A stretch of DNA of 64,000 bases from Halotia branconii CENA392 (GCF_029953635.1 NZ_CP124543.1:1033455-1097454), one strand, 5' to 3'. Positions 38,397 through 47,993 are shown, numbered from the stretch's first letter. Numbers and translations are program-made. Notes: generated by a model not told the origin, from the sequence alone.

Positions 38397-41142
38397 AATT
38401 ATTCGTCCTGGTGCTTGGGAACTTACTGCAACAAATCCAAAATGCGAACTGTCTGCAATCTATGTTCCTACTGCGTGGCGACAAGTTGCCAACAACCTTG
38501 CTCAACAGCGTGCCAGATTCAAAAGTCAAGGTTATAGAGCCGTACCAGTTTATTCTCTTGACCCTTTGATAGTTGGTAGCTTTCCTCAAATTATCAAAAC
38601 TATGCGTAATGGCTGGCAGAGAGGCAATATACCTTGGTTGTTAGCCACAGAAACTACAGACCTTTCTGACTTGGGTAACTATATCAAAGATTGGTTGATT
38701 GAAGAATTTAGTTCTTTAAAAGATGTTGAGTCACAGCTTGCAAATCTGAATAATGATGATTGGCACTGGGAAGAGCCAAAAATCTATGATTTACTTCATC
38801 CTCAAGATCAAGCCGAAACAAGCAACCTTTACCAAGCTATTCCAGATTACCTTGCCAAGGAGTTTCTTCAAAACCCAACAGTTTCCTTTGGTGTTGATGA
38901 GCAATACCAACTGACATTTTACCGAGTAGTCAGCCTTCAAGGTGCGGAGTTGATGTCATGGCCTCCTAGTGAAATTACGGTGACTAAAGGAAAGGAAACA
39001 ATAGAAACAGCTTATATCTCGTTTGTCATTAGTTTTGTATTACAAACAGTTCCCTGGCGCGAAAAACCTATCATTTATAATCATTTATCAATTCGACGCT
39101 GGCTGACTCAACCTCTGAAATATGTACCGTACCCAGGTGTAAAAGCTCATGTCGGTGATAACCGTCGGTGGTTAGATGGTCAACGCCAATCTTTTTGCTT
39201 TATTCCACTGATGATCAACCGTTATGGAAAGAAAGTGAAATGGTCTCAAGCTATTAGCAATCTTTTTTCTTTTAATGACTCTCAACTTCCTGACGCAAAT
39301 AATTTCGTTTCTAACCCAAACTATAACTGGTCAGGTGTCAACACAATTCCTAGTGGTATCCAAGCTGCGATCGCCTACACTTCTAAATTAGGTGAACCAC
39401 CCTGCTTGGGTGGTATTAGTCCACAGGATTTGGCTAGTTTAGATCGAGCTATTGAAGCACGTCTTTCTGTTCAAAGAGTGGGTGAGGCTGAAAGGGTGAT
39501 AGGTAACGTTTTTATTTTCTGGCCTTCAGAGAAACCCAAAAATAAAATTGTGCCTTTGCTTGCTGACAAAGATAACCAATCTCCCAAGCCTAAAAAAGCC
39601 AAGAAATCTGAAGACCCAAATCATTCAGCGACTCCAATGCTGCGACCCAAACTAGCAGCACCAGCAGTATTTCGTAATGTGGAAAATCCCATTCATACTA
39701 TACTTATTTTGTGGGAAACTCCACAATGTCGTGATGCACTGATTGATGAGATTTGCAAGTTACTATATTTATCACCTACAAATGTAGGCAATATTTATGA
39801 AGGTGTATACGGTTCTTTGTGCATCAAAACTCAACACGTTGGCGACCTCACACAAGACCTAGAAATTAAAGCTTTTTCTGAAACGAAGAAAACTTATCAA
39901 CAGCAACGTCCTAATTTATTAACAGAAAGAACTAATAAGATTACTGCATTTTTACCTCAAACTAAAGAGCTAAGTGGAGCCTTAATTGAAATCAGACCGA
40001 AACCTTATATATCCGAGGCTGACCCTAAAATTGCTTGGCGAATTGGGGCAGTAAAAGCAGGCTATCTAAATCAACACATACACCGACTAACTACTATAAA
40101 AGACCCGAATAAGCTAAAAAAGTCTGGTTTGGAACCAGTGAAACGAGCAGTATCAGACTTACTCAGACAATTTGGAATATTACCTGATACTCCTTTGATT
40201 GATTCTAAAAAAGATGGCATTGATATTGATGTCTGGTTAACGTGCTTTTATGTTCTACGCCGTACCCGCAAAACCAATGCTGAAAACATTCCCAAAACTG
40301 TTGTTTTGATGATTAGAGTTAATCCACTTACAGCAAAAGTAGAGTTAACAACACCTGACTTATTTAATAAACAAGGTTGGGTATCCTATCCTGTCGGACT
40401 CGCACACCTTTCTGATGAAGACTGGGATTCTAACTCTTATGATGAAAATAATGAAGAACTTGATGAGGAACAAAAGCGCAAGGAGCAAACAAAAGAACAA
40501 AGATTAATCAATAAATTTGTTGCTGAATGTTTGCAAGATTGTTTAAATACTCCAATTACTGATGAAAAATCCCCGCATGTGCTATTCATGGCAGAAGCAC
40601 AAAATGCCCGCAAAATGCTGAACTGGTTACAAAACCAAAATCTAGTAACTAATGACCCACTACAAGCACTAAAACAGCACCTTTCACAAGAAGAAATAAA
40701 TCGCCTCTGGGTTGTGCGCTTACGAGTTGCAGATAATGGAGAAGTTCCAGTTGCTATTGTTAAAGATTCTCCTGGTAGTCGAACCAGCGGTGTTTATCGA
40801 TGGCAGAATGTGTGTGATGATGTAGAGCGATCGCTCTTCTTGAGTGTTAGAAAACCTTTAAATACTGAAAAGCACATATTACGCACATGGCAGTCTCGTC
40901 TTGACAATGGCAATAGGCAAGCTGGAAGAGCCAGAATCTTAGAAATAGCCTTGATTCATCACCCAGAAATCAAGGGTGACAAGCTAGCTTATTTTGTCCA
41001 CTCTCTCAGGAGTCGTTGGCCTTATTTTGCTAATGATGTTGCTCTGCCTTTACCTTTTCGCTTTGCAATTAAGGCTAAAGAGTATGCTGTCAGTGCTAAA
41101 GATCCTGTGGAATCCTCTGAGACTGACGATTCTAATTTTTAA
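38389..41142 (+). CDS. pPIWI_RE module protein (PIWI/RNase H-like)
   Basis: A 917-residue protein overlapping the helicase frame by 8 bases. Length and layout fit the pPIWI_RE family: an N-terminal domain of about 350 residues (AWELTATNPKCELSAIYVP...), a lysine/proline-rich linker near 395-410, a MID-like region, and a C-terminal PIWI/RNase H-like domain. The latter includes GALIEIRPKPYISEADPKIAWRIG, LWVVRLRVADNGEVPVAIVKD, SGVYRWQN and the terminal PLPFRFAIKAKEYAV. The family was predicted to bind nucleic acids, perhaps RNA-DNA hybrids, and to work with the helicase and nuclease against invading DNA. I cannot verify the conserved Arg and Glu from memory. The reading frame is intact. Confidence 0.8.
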   Translation: MTKIIRPGAWELTATNPKCELSAIYVPTAWRQVANNLAQQRARFKSQGYRAVPVYSLDPLIVGSFPQIIKTMRNGWQRGNIPWLLATETTDLSDLGNYIKDWLIEEFSSLKDVESQLANLNNDDWHWEEPKIYDLLHPQDQAETSNLYQAIPDYLAKEFLQNPTVSFGVDEQYQLTFYRVVSLQGAELMSWPPSEITVTKGKETIETAYISFVISFVLQTVPWREKPIIYNHLSIRRWLTQPLKYVPYPGVKAHVGDNRRWLDGQRQSFCFIPLMINRYGKKVKWSQAISNLFSFNDSQLPDANNFVSNPNYNWSGVNTIPSGIQAAIAYTSKLGEPPCLGGISPQDLASLDRAIEARLSVQRVGEAERVIGNVFIFWPSEKPKNKIVPLLADKDNQSPKPKKAKKSEDPNHSATPMLRPKLAAPAVFRNVENPIHTILILWETPQCRDALIDEICKLLYLSPTNVGNIYEGVYGSLCIKTQHVGDLTQDLEIKAFSETKKTYQQQRPNLLTERTNKITAFLPQTKELSGALIEIRPKPYISEADPKIAWRIGAVKAGYLNQHIHRLTTIKDPNKLKKSGLEPVKRAVSDLLRQFGILPDTPLIDSKKDGIDIDVWLTCFYVLRRTRKTNAENIPKTVVLMIRVNPLTAKVELTTPDLFNKQGWVSYPVGLAHLSDEDWDSNSYDENNEELDEEQKRKEQTKEQRLINKFVAECLQDCLNTPITDEKSPHVLFMAEAQNARKMLNWLQNQNLVTNDPLQALKQHLSQEEINRLWVVRLRVADNGEVPVAIVKDSPGSRTSGVYRWQNVCDDVERSLFLSVRKPLNTEKHILRTWQSRLDNGNRQAGRARILEIALIHHPEIKGDKLAYFVHSLRSRWPYFANDVALPLPFRFAIKAKEYAVSAKDPVESSETDDSNF

Positions 41143-41254
41143 CCACAAAGCCGCCCTTCAGATTTGGCAAAGATATTAAATTCTTGGCTGTTCACCGCAA
41201 AGATTGGTAACAATAGAAATAAGCAGAACGTTTTCCTAAAAACAGTTTTTCAAT

Positions 41255-41984
41255 ATGAGCAATACCAGTAATTTTCGTGAAGCTATCCGTGAGGCTAAAA
41301 CTCAAGCCCTCGTTGGCCCAAATGTAATTGCTAATGCCTTACCCTATGTCGGTGGAGGTCTTGTACTAACTGCATTGGGAACCTATGGTGGTTTGGGAGT
41401 TATCCGTACCAACCCCGAAATATTCTTCCCCACATTCATTGGTGCAGTGATTGTGGAGTTAATTTTGTTCTTTGTTGCCCAAAACGTCGCCCGAAAAGGT
41501 AATAAAGGGGTTGCCCTGCCGCTGCTAGCAACCTATAGCCTGTTATCTGGATAATACCCTCAGTGGTTTAGTATTTGTTGCCTTGAGAACTCAAGGTGTG
41601 GGCATTCAAGGCATTGGTTTAGCTGCCCTTGGTTGTGGCGTTACCTTTATTGCTGCCCGTCAAATTGGTTCAAATCTCTCTGAACAAGATGGGATGGCTT
41701 TGTCAAAAACCGTCTCTTTGGGCGTTATTGCCTTGGTAGTAGTTTGTCTCGCGCAATTTGGGTTTGCCATGTTTGGTGTTTATACACCAAATTGGTTAGA
41801 AATTGCTATCTCCGGCTTAGGGGTGTTTCTGTTTGTTGGGGTTTCTGTTGTTGATTTTTACATCTTGCCCCGTACTTACCGCGATGACGAGTACCTACCT
41901 GCGGCTTTGTCGATGTACCTCACCTATATCAACTTGTTCATCTTTATTTTGCGGTTGCTAATTGCCATCAATGGCCGTGATTAA
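41255..41984 (+). pseudogene. Bax inhibitor-1 family membrane protein, frameshifted
   Basis: Two reading frames together encode one BI-1/YbhL-type protein with about seven membrane segments. The first (41255-41554) covers SNTSNFREAIREAKTQALVG to ATYSLLSG. The second continues one frame over with DNTLSGLVFVALRTQGVGIQG and runs to the stop at 41982-41984, ending in ILRLLIAINGRD. The shift of one base occurs at about 41546-41552 (tctggataa), where one base appears extra. It is either a recent pseudogene or a sequence error. The BI-1 signature IDTQ-like region is replaced here by SVVDFYILPRTYRDDEY. Confidence 0.8.
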
Positions 41985-42230
41985 TCAACCATAAACACTT
42001 GCGTAGGGAACAACAATGTTGTTCCCTAACAAAGGACTGTATTTTATCTAACTACGAAAAGCGATCGCCTCCGCTACGCTACCATTCCATCTTCATCAAT
42101 CCGCAAACAGAAGAAGCAAAAGCCGTCTGCGAAGTCTGCCGTAAATATGTTTGGAGAAAAGAAGAAGTTATGTGTATTTTATCCATAAGAAAACCGCTGT
42201 AAATGCTATTAGAAATTAGATAGGAGATCA

Positions 42231-42452
42231 ACTACAATACTACGAACCATTGAAGGAATCTATAAAAACGGTAAAATCGAACTAGCTGAAACGCCAAAAG
42301 GCATAATAGAAAGCAGAGTATTTGTGACTTTCTTAGAAACAAAATCTACAACTTGGCCAGCAACAATTATGCAACATCAAGGTGTAGTAGAAAGTATTAT
42401 TTTTGAATCCTACCGAAACGAACTGTTACCACCTAACGAAATCGAATTGTAA
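42231..42452 (+). CDS. Probable antitoxin of a VapBC-type pair, start codon unclear
   Basis: The reading frame TTILRTIEGIYKNGKIELAE...LPPNEIEL ends at TAA 42450-42452, two bases before the PIN toxin ATG. Small proteins with the start RTIEGIYKNGKIEL are common antitoxins (DUF104-like) upstream of cyanobacterial PIN toxins. No ATG, GTG or TTG occurs at the expected position. The sequence reads gagatcaactacaatacta where an atg before act would be expected, so the start may be lost or non-canonical. About 73 residues. Confidence 0.6.
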   Translation, partial: TTILRTIEGIYKNGKIELAETPKGIIESRVFVTFLETKSTTWPATIMQHQGVVESIIFESYRNELLPPNEIEL

Positions 42453-42454
42453 TC

Positions 42455-42859
42455 ATGGGTTACTTACTCGATACCTGTGTAGTTAGTGATTTTGTCAAAG
42501 GAGAAGAAAACACTCTCAAGCTTTTAAAGTCTACTACTCCTACTGATATTTTTATTTCCTCCTTAACAGTAATGGAGGTAAAGTACGGATTAGCAATAAA
42601 TCCTCAACGTGCCTTGAAAATTCAATCATTGATTACAGTATTATTAGACTCGATTACAGTTTTACCTTTTGGAGTGAAAGAAGCTGAACAAGCTGCCCAA
42701 ATTAGAAGTATTCTGAAAACAGCAGGTACTCCTATCGGTTCTTATGATGTATTAATCGCAGCAACAGCAATAACTCACAATCATATTGTTGTAACATCAA
42801 ATGTTAGAGAATTTCAAAGAGTACCTAGCTTAACAATAGAAAATTGGCGTTCTTCTTAA
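42455..42859 (+). CDS. VapC-type PIN domain toxin
   Basis: A 134-residue PIN-domain ribonuclease. The N-terminal LLDTCVVSDFVKG carries the first catalytic Asp (residue 6). An acidic residue follows in SSLTVMEVKYGLA, and the third and fourth acidic positions fall near GSYDVLIAATA. Members cleave tRNA or other RNA when their antitoxin is lost. It lies 2 bases after its probable antitoxin. The toxin is intact while the antitoxin start looks damaged, which is unusual. Confidence 0.88.
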   Translation: MGYLLDTCVVSDFVKGEENTLKLLKSTTPTDIFISSLTVMEVKYGLAINPQRALKIQSLITVLLDSITVLPFGVKEAEQAAQIRSILKTAGTPIGSYDVLIAATAITHNHIVVTSNVREFQRVPSLTIENWRSS

Positions 42860-42920
42860 AAGTAATGATGCGATCGCCCAGAAGAAAACAATGTCAGTCA
42901 ATGAAAGGCAATTGCTATTA

Positions 42921-44138
42921 CTAAGCACTTCTAAGCGCCACAATCGGATCGAGTTTAGCAGCGCGACGGGCGGGAACGACACCAAAGAATAAACCAATAC
43001 CACCAGAAACACCAACTGCTGTTGCGATCGCTATAGGAGAAATTCCTGCTTCTAGGGGTGTTACGGCTGCTACTAACAAAATGCCACTAACACCAACTGC
43101 TGTTCCCAGTAAGCCACCCACAGCGGAGACAATCACAGCTTCAATGATGAATTGTAATAAAATATCTTGTTCAGTTGCCCCGATCGCTTTTCTCAGTCCA
43201 ATTTCTTGGGTGCGTTCAGTCACAGAGACAAGCATAATATTCATGATGCCAATACCACCGACAAACAACGATATTCCGGCGATCGCTGCTAGCATAATTG
43301 TCAATGCACCTGTGATTTGACCAACTGTTTGCAAAGCATCTTTTTGAGAGCGAATAGTAAAGTCATCTTCACCATTAATTTTGTGCCGTAGACGCAACAA
43401 ATTAGCAATTTGAAACTCTGCTGCATCTACGCTCTCTGAATCACGAGCCGCAGCGACAAGGTAATCTAAGGCAATACCATAAGGAGAATTTTTTCCTACC
43501 AGTCGGTTAGCTGAAGTCGTGATTGGTATGATGGCAGCATCATCATAATCTGCGCCGACGCTAGAACCTTTGGCTACTAATGTGCCAATTACTTGAAAGC
43601 TAGTATTTCCAACTCGTAATTGCTGACCGATAGCGTTAGTACTACCAAATAGTTTTTCTGCCAAGTCTCCACCTAGCACAATGACTTGGTTACTTCGCTT
43701 GATGTCTACCTCCGAGAAAAACCTGCCTTTAGCAGTTTCAAAATCCCGCACCGATAAGAAACTGGGAGTTGTGCCAATAATATTAACATCGGTATTTCTG
43801 TTGCGATATGCAACTACTTGTCTTCTATTTAACTCTGGCGCAACTCCCATTACTGTTGGTACTTGAGAGGCGATCGCTTCGGCATCTTGCAATACTAAAG
43901 TTTTTGGTACTTCAAAAGAAATTCGCTGAGTTTCTTGATTACCTGGCAGTATAAACAGCACGTTTGGCCCTAAGGATTCTAGCTGGTTAGATACGTATTT
44001 TTGTCCTCCTTCACCGATACCAATCATGGCAATCACCGAAGCGTTACCAATAACTATACCCAGCATCGTCAGGGCGCTACGCAACTTATTCGACAGCAGG
44101 GTTTTCCCCGCCATTTGTACACTTTCTACAAGATTCAT
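42921..44138 (-). CDS. MacB-like ABC transporter permease (FtsX fold)
   Basis: A 405-residue permease. The N-terminal helix follows LLSNKLRSALTMLGIVIGNASVI, the periplasmic MacB-type domain fills about residues 50-275, and three C-terminal helices follow (about 280-305, 330-360 and 368-390). The protein ends ARRAAKLDPIVALRSA, the usual MacB/FtsX tail. It has no fused ATPase domain. It lies 10 bases after the adaptor gene on the same strand, so the two form an adaptor-permease pair. It would need an ATPase in trans, probably the one at 45949-46620. Confidence 0.92.
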   Translation of the reverse strand: MNLVESVQMAGKTLLSNKLRSALTMLGIVIGNASVIAMIGIGEGGQKYVSNQLESLGPNVLFILPGNQETQRISFEVPKTLVLQDAEAIASQVPTVMGVAPELNRRQVVAYRNRNTDVNIIGTTPSFLSVRDFETAKGRFFSEVDIKRSNQVIVLGGDLAEKLFGSTNAIGQQLRVGNTSFQVIGTLVAKGSSVGADYDDAAIIPITTSANRLVGKNSPYGIALDYLVAAARDSESVDAAEFQIANLLRLRHKINGEDDFTIRSQKDALQTVGQITGALTIMLAAIAGISLFVGGIGIMNIMLVSVTERTQEIGLRKAIGATEQDILLQFIIEAVIVSAVGGLLGTAVGVSGILLVAAVTPLEAGISPIAIATAVGVSGGIGLFFGVVPARRAAKLDPIVALRSA

Positions 44139-44148
44139 CTCTTAAAAA

Positions 44149-45618
44149 TTACGAATTATTTTGTTCTTTAGCCTTTTGGAATTTGTAATCTTGAGGCGGG
44201 TTGATAAACACGCGATCGCCTGGTTTAACTCCCTCTAAAATCTGAGTTTGGTCTTCGATTTGTGACCCGATGGTGACTTCGCGGAACTGGGGTTGATTTT
44301 TTTCATTTGGGACGAGTACGCCAGTTTGGCCTTTTTCAGTCACAATGGCGACAGTGGGCAAGACTAAAGCATCGTTAACGCGATCGCCTAAAAAAGTCAA
44401 ATCCACATTTAAGCCAGAACGCAATTTATCTGTACCACTATCTAAAGCAACCCGCACTTGAAAGGATGTCACGCCTTGTTCTACTACTGCTTCTGGTGCT
44501 ATCAGGCGGACATGACCTTTAAAAACTTGATCGGGATAGGCATCAGCAATAATTTCTACCTCCTGTCCCTGCTTAATTCTACCTATATCAGCTTCTGGGA
44601 CTTGAGCAAGGACTTCTAAACCGCGGGCTACAGCCACAATTGAGCTAGAAGTTGCCGATGCACTAGTAGAAGCCGAGGTTGTGGGTGTAACAAATGAGCC
44701 AATATTGGCATATTTCTGTGTGACAATTCCATTGAAAGGAGCGCGGATAATAGTATCTTCCAACCTCACTTGAGCTGCTGCAAGTTGCGCTTGGGCAGCT
44801 TTCACTGCTGCTTGACGTTGGGCAATTTCTTCAGGACGACTACCATTTTCTAACAAAACCAGTGCTGCTTGTGCTTCAGTCACAGCTGCTTCTCTTGCAG
44901 CTATTTCTTCATTCCGAGTCCCACTTTCTAACAGTGATAATCGTTTTTGTGCTTCTTCTAAACTAGCTTTGGCTCTACTATCTTCACTAATATACTGATC
45001 TAACTGATCTTGAGAAGTCGCTCCTTGCCTTGTTAATTCCCGATATCGATTTACCCGTACTTGTGTAAGATTAACTTGGGCTTTTGCTGATTCTACTTGC
45101 GCTCTTGCTTGGGCAATTTCTTGAGAACGATTCCCAGCTTGGGCTTGGGATAACTGAGCTTGGGCTTGGGCTAAACGCGCCCTTGCTTGAGCAATTTCTT
45201 GGGGACGACTGCCGGCTTGAGCTTCGGCTAACTGGGCTTGAGCTTGGGCTAAGTTAGCTTTATATTGCTGGATTTGGGCTTGAATATCACCTATATCCAT
45301 TTTGGCAATAATTTGTCCTTGCTGGACGCGATCGCCTTGTTCCACATATAACTGTGCCAGCACACCAGGGTTTTTAGGACTAATATTCACACTTTGAACT
45401 GGCACTACCTTACCACTAGCAGAAATCCGCAAAGTAACATTTTTAGCTTCTACAGGTACAGTTAATTCAGTAATATCTTGTTGGCTTGCTCCCCTATTTA
45501 ATAATGTATAAGTTGTTGGTACAGCAACCACCAAAGAACCCGTTGCTATCAACCCAATTAACCAACGTCGCGGATACTTAAGTTTGCCAATAAAGGGAAT
45601 TTCTATATGCGTAATCAT
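44149..45618 (-). CDS. HlyD/MacA family efflux adaptor
   Basis: A 489-residue periplasmic adaptor with an N-terminal membrane anchor (LIGLIATGSLVVAVPTTYTLL) and lipoyl-like halves (VYSVNISPKNPGVL-type and VEQGDRVQQGQIIAKMDIGDI). A long coiled-coil hairpin is made of repeated AQARAQ/LAQAQAGSRPQEIA units at about residues 110-280. Barrel and membrane-proximal domains follow (FNGIVTQKYANIGSFVTPTTSAS). The repeats RPQEIAQARARLAQAQ and their variants occur at least four times, evidence of internal expansion. It pairs with the permease 10 bases downstream. Confidence 0.92.
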   Translation of the reverse strand: MITHIEIPFIGKLKYPRRWLIGLIATGSLVVAVPTTYTLLNRGASQQDITELTVPVEAKNVTLRISASGKVVPVQSVNISPKNPGVLAQLYVEQGDRVQQGQIIAKMDIGDIQAQIQQYKANLAQAQAQLAEAQAGSRPQEIAQARARLAQAQAQLSQAQAGNRSQEIAQARAQVESAKAQVNLTQVRVNRYRELTRQGATSQDQLDQYISEDSRAKASLEEAQKRLSLLESGTRNEEIAAREAAVTEAQAALVLLENGSRPEEIAQRQAAVKAAQAQLAAAQVRLEDTIIRAPFNGIVTQKYANIGSFVTPTTSASTSASATSSSIVAVARGLEVLAQVPEADIGRIKQGQEVEIIADAYPDQVFKGHVRLIAPEAVVEQGVTSFQVRVALDSGTDKLRSGLNVDLTFLGDRVNDALVLPTVAIVTEKGQTGVLVPNEKNQPQFREVTIGSQIEDQTQILEGVKPGDRVFINPPQDYKFQKAKEQNNS

Positions 45619-45948
45619 AAATACTAGCCTACGGTTGTTGCTGTGCTAACGCTTAAGTAGCGTTTAGTGGGATGGCAAGTGGGAAAATGTAAAAAGCTGG
45701 TGGACTAAAAATTTATCAATAAATCAACGAAAGTTAGTTGAATCCTTGCTCAACGCTCCCTTATGTTAGCCTTTAGCACTTCCGTATGGCTTCACCTGAT
45801 TGGGTGACTTTATTCATAAATCAATACTTCCAAAGTAAAAGTAATTACTTTGAACTTGAGAAAGATGAAGAGGCAATTACAACTTTATTTTTGATTACTT
45901 TGTGAGTTTCAGCTCCCCGACTTATTTAATAAATCAGGGATCTTATTA
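45619..45948. other. Intergenic region between the ATPase and the second adaptor
   Basis: About 330 bases separating the upstream ABC genes (46-50 kb) from the adaptor at 44149-45618. A palindrome at 45911-45943 sits just after the ATPase stop. A promoter for the downstream pair could lie at 45650-45750; no motif is convincing. Confidence 0.5.
45911..45943 (-). terminator. Imperfect palindrome, diverged copy of the 9971 element
   Basis: agctccccga (45911-45920) and tcagggatct (45934-45943) form a stem with two mismatches around a 13-base AT-rich loop. Layout and sequence match the element at 9971-10003. It lies 6 bases beyond the stop of the ATPase gene and may end its transcript. Confidence 0.5.
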
Positions 45949-46620
45949 TCAGCCAACAATCAAACCATCTTGAACTCGAATAATTCGTTTCGTTTGGGCT
46001 GCAATATCTGGTTCATGAGTCACAATCACAATTGTAATTCCTTGATCGTTAAGCTCTGTCAGTAAATTCATCACATCGTGGGAAGTTTCGGTATCTAATG
46101 CTCCTGTTGGTTCATCAGCTAAAACTAATGCAGGTCGATTAACTAAAGCTCGTGCAATGGCTACCCGTTGTTGTTGTCCACCAGAAAGTTGACTAGGACG
46201 GTTGAGAATGCGATCGCTCAATCCTACCCTATTTAAAGCTGCCAATGCTCTTTCACGGCGTTTATGCTTGGGTAAGTTAGCATAAATCATTGGTAACATC
46301 ACATTGTCTAAAGCCGTCGCCCGTGCTAATAAGTTAAATTGTTGAAAAACAAACCCTATCCTTTGATTGCGGACATAAGCTAATTCATCATCATCAAAAG
46401 TAGTTAGGTTTCTCCCTTCAAAAATGTAGTGTCCAGTTGTCGGCCGATCTAAACACCCCACAATATTCATCAGTGTAGATTTACCTGAACCAGACGCACC
46501 CATAATAGAGACATATTCACCTTCCTCAATAGAAAGTTGAATCCCTTTAAGTATAGGAACAGTAACTTCTCCTAAATAATAGGTTTTAGTAATAGATTCC
46601 ATCCAAATCATCGTTGCCAT
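45949..46620 (-). CDS. MacB-like ABC transporter ATPase
   Basis: A 223-residue ATPase starting at the ATG at 46620 ([19 protein letters not shown]). A longer in-frame start at 46677 adds 19 residues that read through repeat DNA. Walker A is [12 protein letters not shown], the Q-loop is FVFQQFNLL, the signature is [15 protein letters not shown], and Walker B is [13 protein letters not shown] with a switch His in VTHEPD. This is the LolD/MacB N-terminal-type ATPase. It is the only ATPase gene for two adaptor-permease pairs in this cluster and probably serves both. Confidence 0.94.
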   Translation of the reverse strand: MATMIWMESITKTYYLGEVTVPILKGIQLSIEEGEYVSIMGASGSGKSTLMNIVGCLDRPTTGHYIFEGRNLTTFDDDELAYVRNQRIGFVFQQFNLLARATALDNVMLPMIYANLPKHKRRERALAALNRVGLSDRILNRPSQLSGGQQQRVAIARALVNRPALVLADEPTGALDTETSHDVMNLLTELNDQGITIVIVTHEPDIAAQTKRIIRVQDGLIVG

Positions 46621-46695
46621 ATAAATATAAGTAGTTAAATTTATTAGTGGAGTTAGGGAACAGGGAACAGGGAACAAAAGTATCCGTATAATTGT

Positions 46696-46720
46696 ATTAC
46701 GAATTACGAATTACGAATTA
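46696..46720. repeat. ATTACGA heptamer tandem repeat
   Basis: ttacgaa is repeated about 3.5 times (attacgaattacgaattac then gaatta) between the ATPase and the permease. Similar units end intergenic regions near 12015-12035 and 44147-44160. Confidence 0.75.
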
Positions 46721-46721
46721 T

Positions 46722-47993
46722 TTAGTCGCTTCTTAAAGCTGTAATTGGGTCTAATTTGGCAGCGTTACGTGCGGGAATCACCCCAGCAATTAAGCCAACG
46801 CTTAACGAAAGTGCAAACCCAGCAATAATTGATAAAAAAGAAATAACAAACGGAAATTTAAAAATACTTGCAGAGACAAAAGCAATCAAAACACCACTAC
46901 CCATACCAACACAACCACCAACAATAGAAATAACGATCGCCTCGGCTAAAAATTGATTCAAAATAGCTGAATTTGTGGCTCCAACAGCTTTGCGAATCCC
47001 AATTTCTCGTGTACGTTCCACGACTGAAACTAACATAATATTGGCAATGCCAATGCCACCGACGACTAAAGAAATCCCCGCGATCGCTACTACCATCACT
47101 GTAAATAAACCCACAACATTAGTGAAGGTACTAACAATATCAGCTTGGTTAGTTAAACGAAAATCATCGGCTTGTGGCGGATAAATATTGTGACGTAAAC
47201 GTAAAAGATTAGTAACTTGAAACTGTGCCGCTTCTAGTTGTTCTTGATTACTAGATTTAACTAAAATGCCATTAACAGAAACCCCTGCTAAAGAATTGTT
47301 TCCTACTAGTCTGCTGGACATACTAGTTAAAGGAATGAAAATTTGGTCATCTCGATCCATCGGCCCTTGAGAACCTTTAGCTTCCATCACTCCAATTACT
47401 TCATAAGCTTCTCCTTGAATACGGATTTTTTCTCCAATGGCATTAACACCCTGTCCAAATAGTGTTCTTTGGACTGTCGGCCCAATAGTTGCAACTTGAG
47501 TAGCCGTATTTAGTTCTTCTTGAGTAAAATATCTACCTGATTGGGGATGAGTATTTCTGACTTCTGGATAGTTCAAATCTGTACCATAAATAGTTGTTGA
47601 GGTGTTTTGTCCTTCATAAACAACTTGAGCGCTGCGTTGGAGGTAAGCAGAAACCATTTGTGCTGACGGTGCTTGTGTGGCGATCGCTTGAGCATCTTCC
47701 CAGGTTAAAGTACTGCTAGAACCCAATCCCTGCCTAATATTCCCACTTCTTGCTGCACCAGCCAAAACTTGTAATACATCTGTGCCTAATGCTTGTATCT
47801 GTTGCTCGACTCCCTTTTGCACCCCTTGACCAACAGAAGTAATGGCAATAACTGAGGCAATGCCAATAATTACACCCAGCATAGTTAATCCTGTGCGTAA
47901 TTTGTTACTCCACAGGGTTTCTGCCGCCATTGACAATATTTCTGTAAATGGAACAGTGCGGGTATTCTTGCCTTGGTAGAAAGCTTTAATCAT
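46722..47993 (-). CDS. MacB-like ABC transporter permease (FtsX fold)
   Basis: A 423-residue permease paralogous to the one at 42921-44138. It has TLWSNKLRTGLTMLGVIIGIASVIAITSVGQG at the N terminus, a periplasmic domain to about residue 290, then MVVAIAGISLVVGGIGIANIMLVSVVERTREIGIRKAVGA and two further helices, ending ARNAAKLDPITALRSD. It has no ATPase domain. It is downstream of the adaptor at 48118-49671 and about 100 bases ahead of the ATPase gene, all on the minus strand. Confidence 0.93.
   Translation of the reverse strand: MIKAFYQGKNTRTVPFTEILSMAAETLWSNKLRTGLTMLGVIIGIASVIAITSVGQGVQKGVEQQIQALGTDVLQVLAGAARSGNIRQGLGSSSTLTWEDAQAIATQAPSAQMVSAYLQRSAQVVYEGQNTSTTIYGTDLNYPEVRNTHPQSGRYFTQEELNTATQVATIGPTVQRTLFGQGVNAIGEKIRIQGEAYEVIGVMEAKGSQGPMDRDDQIFIPLTSMSSRLVGNNSLAGVSVNGILVKSSNQEQLEAAQFQVTNLLRLRHNIYPPQADDFRLTNQADIVSTFTNVVGLFTVMVVAIAGISLVVGGIGIANIMLVSVVERTREIGIRKAVGATNSAILNQFLAEAIVISIVGGCVGMGSGVLIAFVSASIFKFPFVISFLSIIAGFALSLSVGLIAGVIPARNAAKLDPITALRSD

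Noticed and set aside
41999..42202. 67-codon frame between the Bax-inhibitor gene and the antitoxin
   Set aside because: No family, no clear start site; the stretch contains a palindromic repeat (gcgatcgcctccgctacgct) typical of intergenic DNA.
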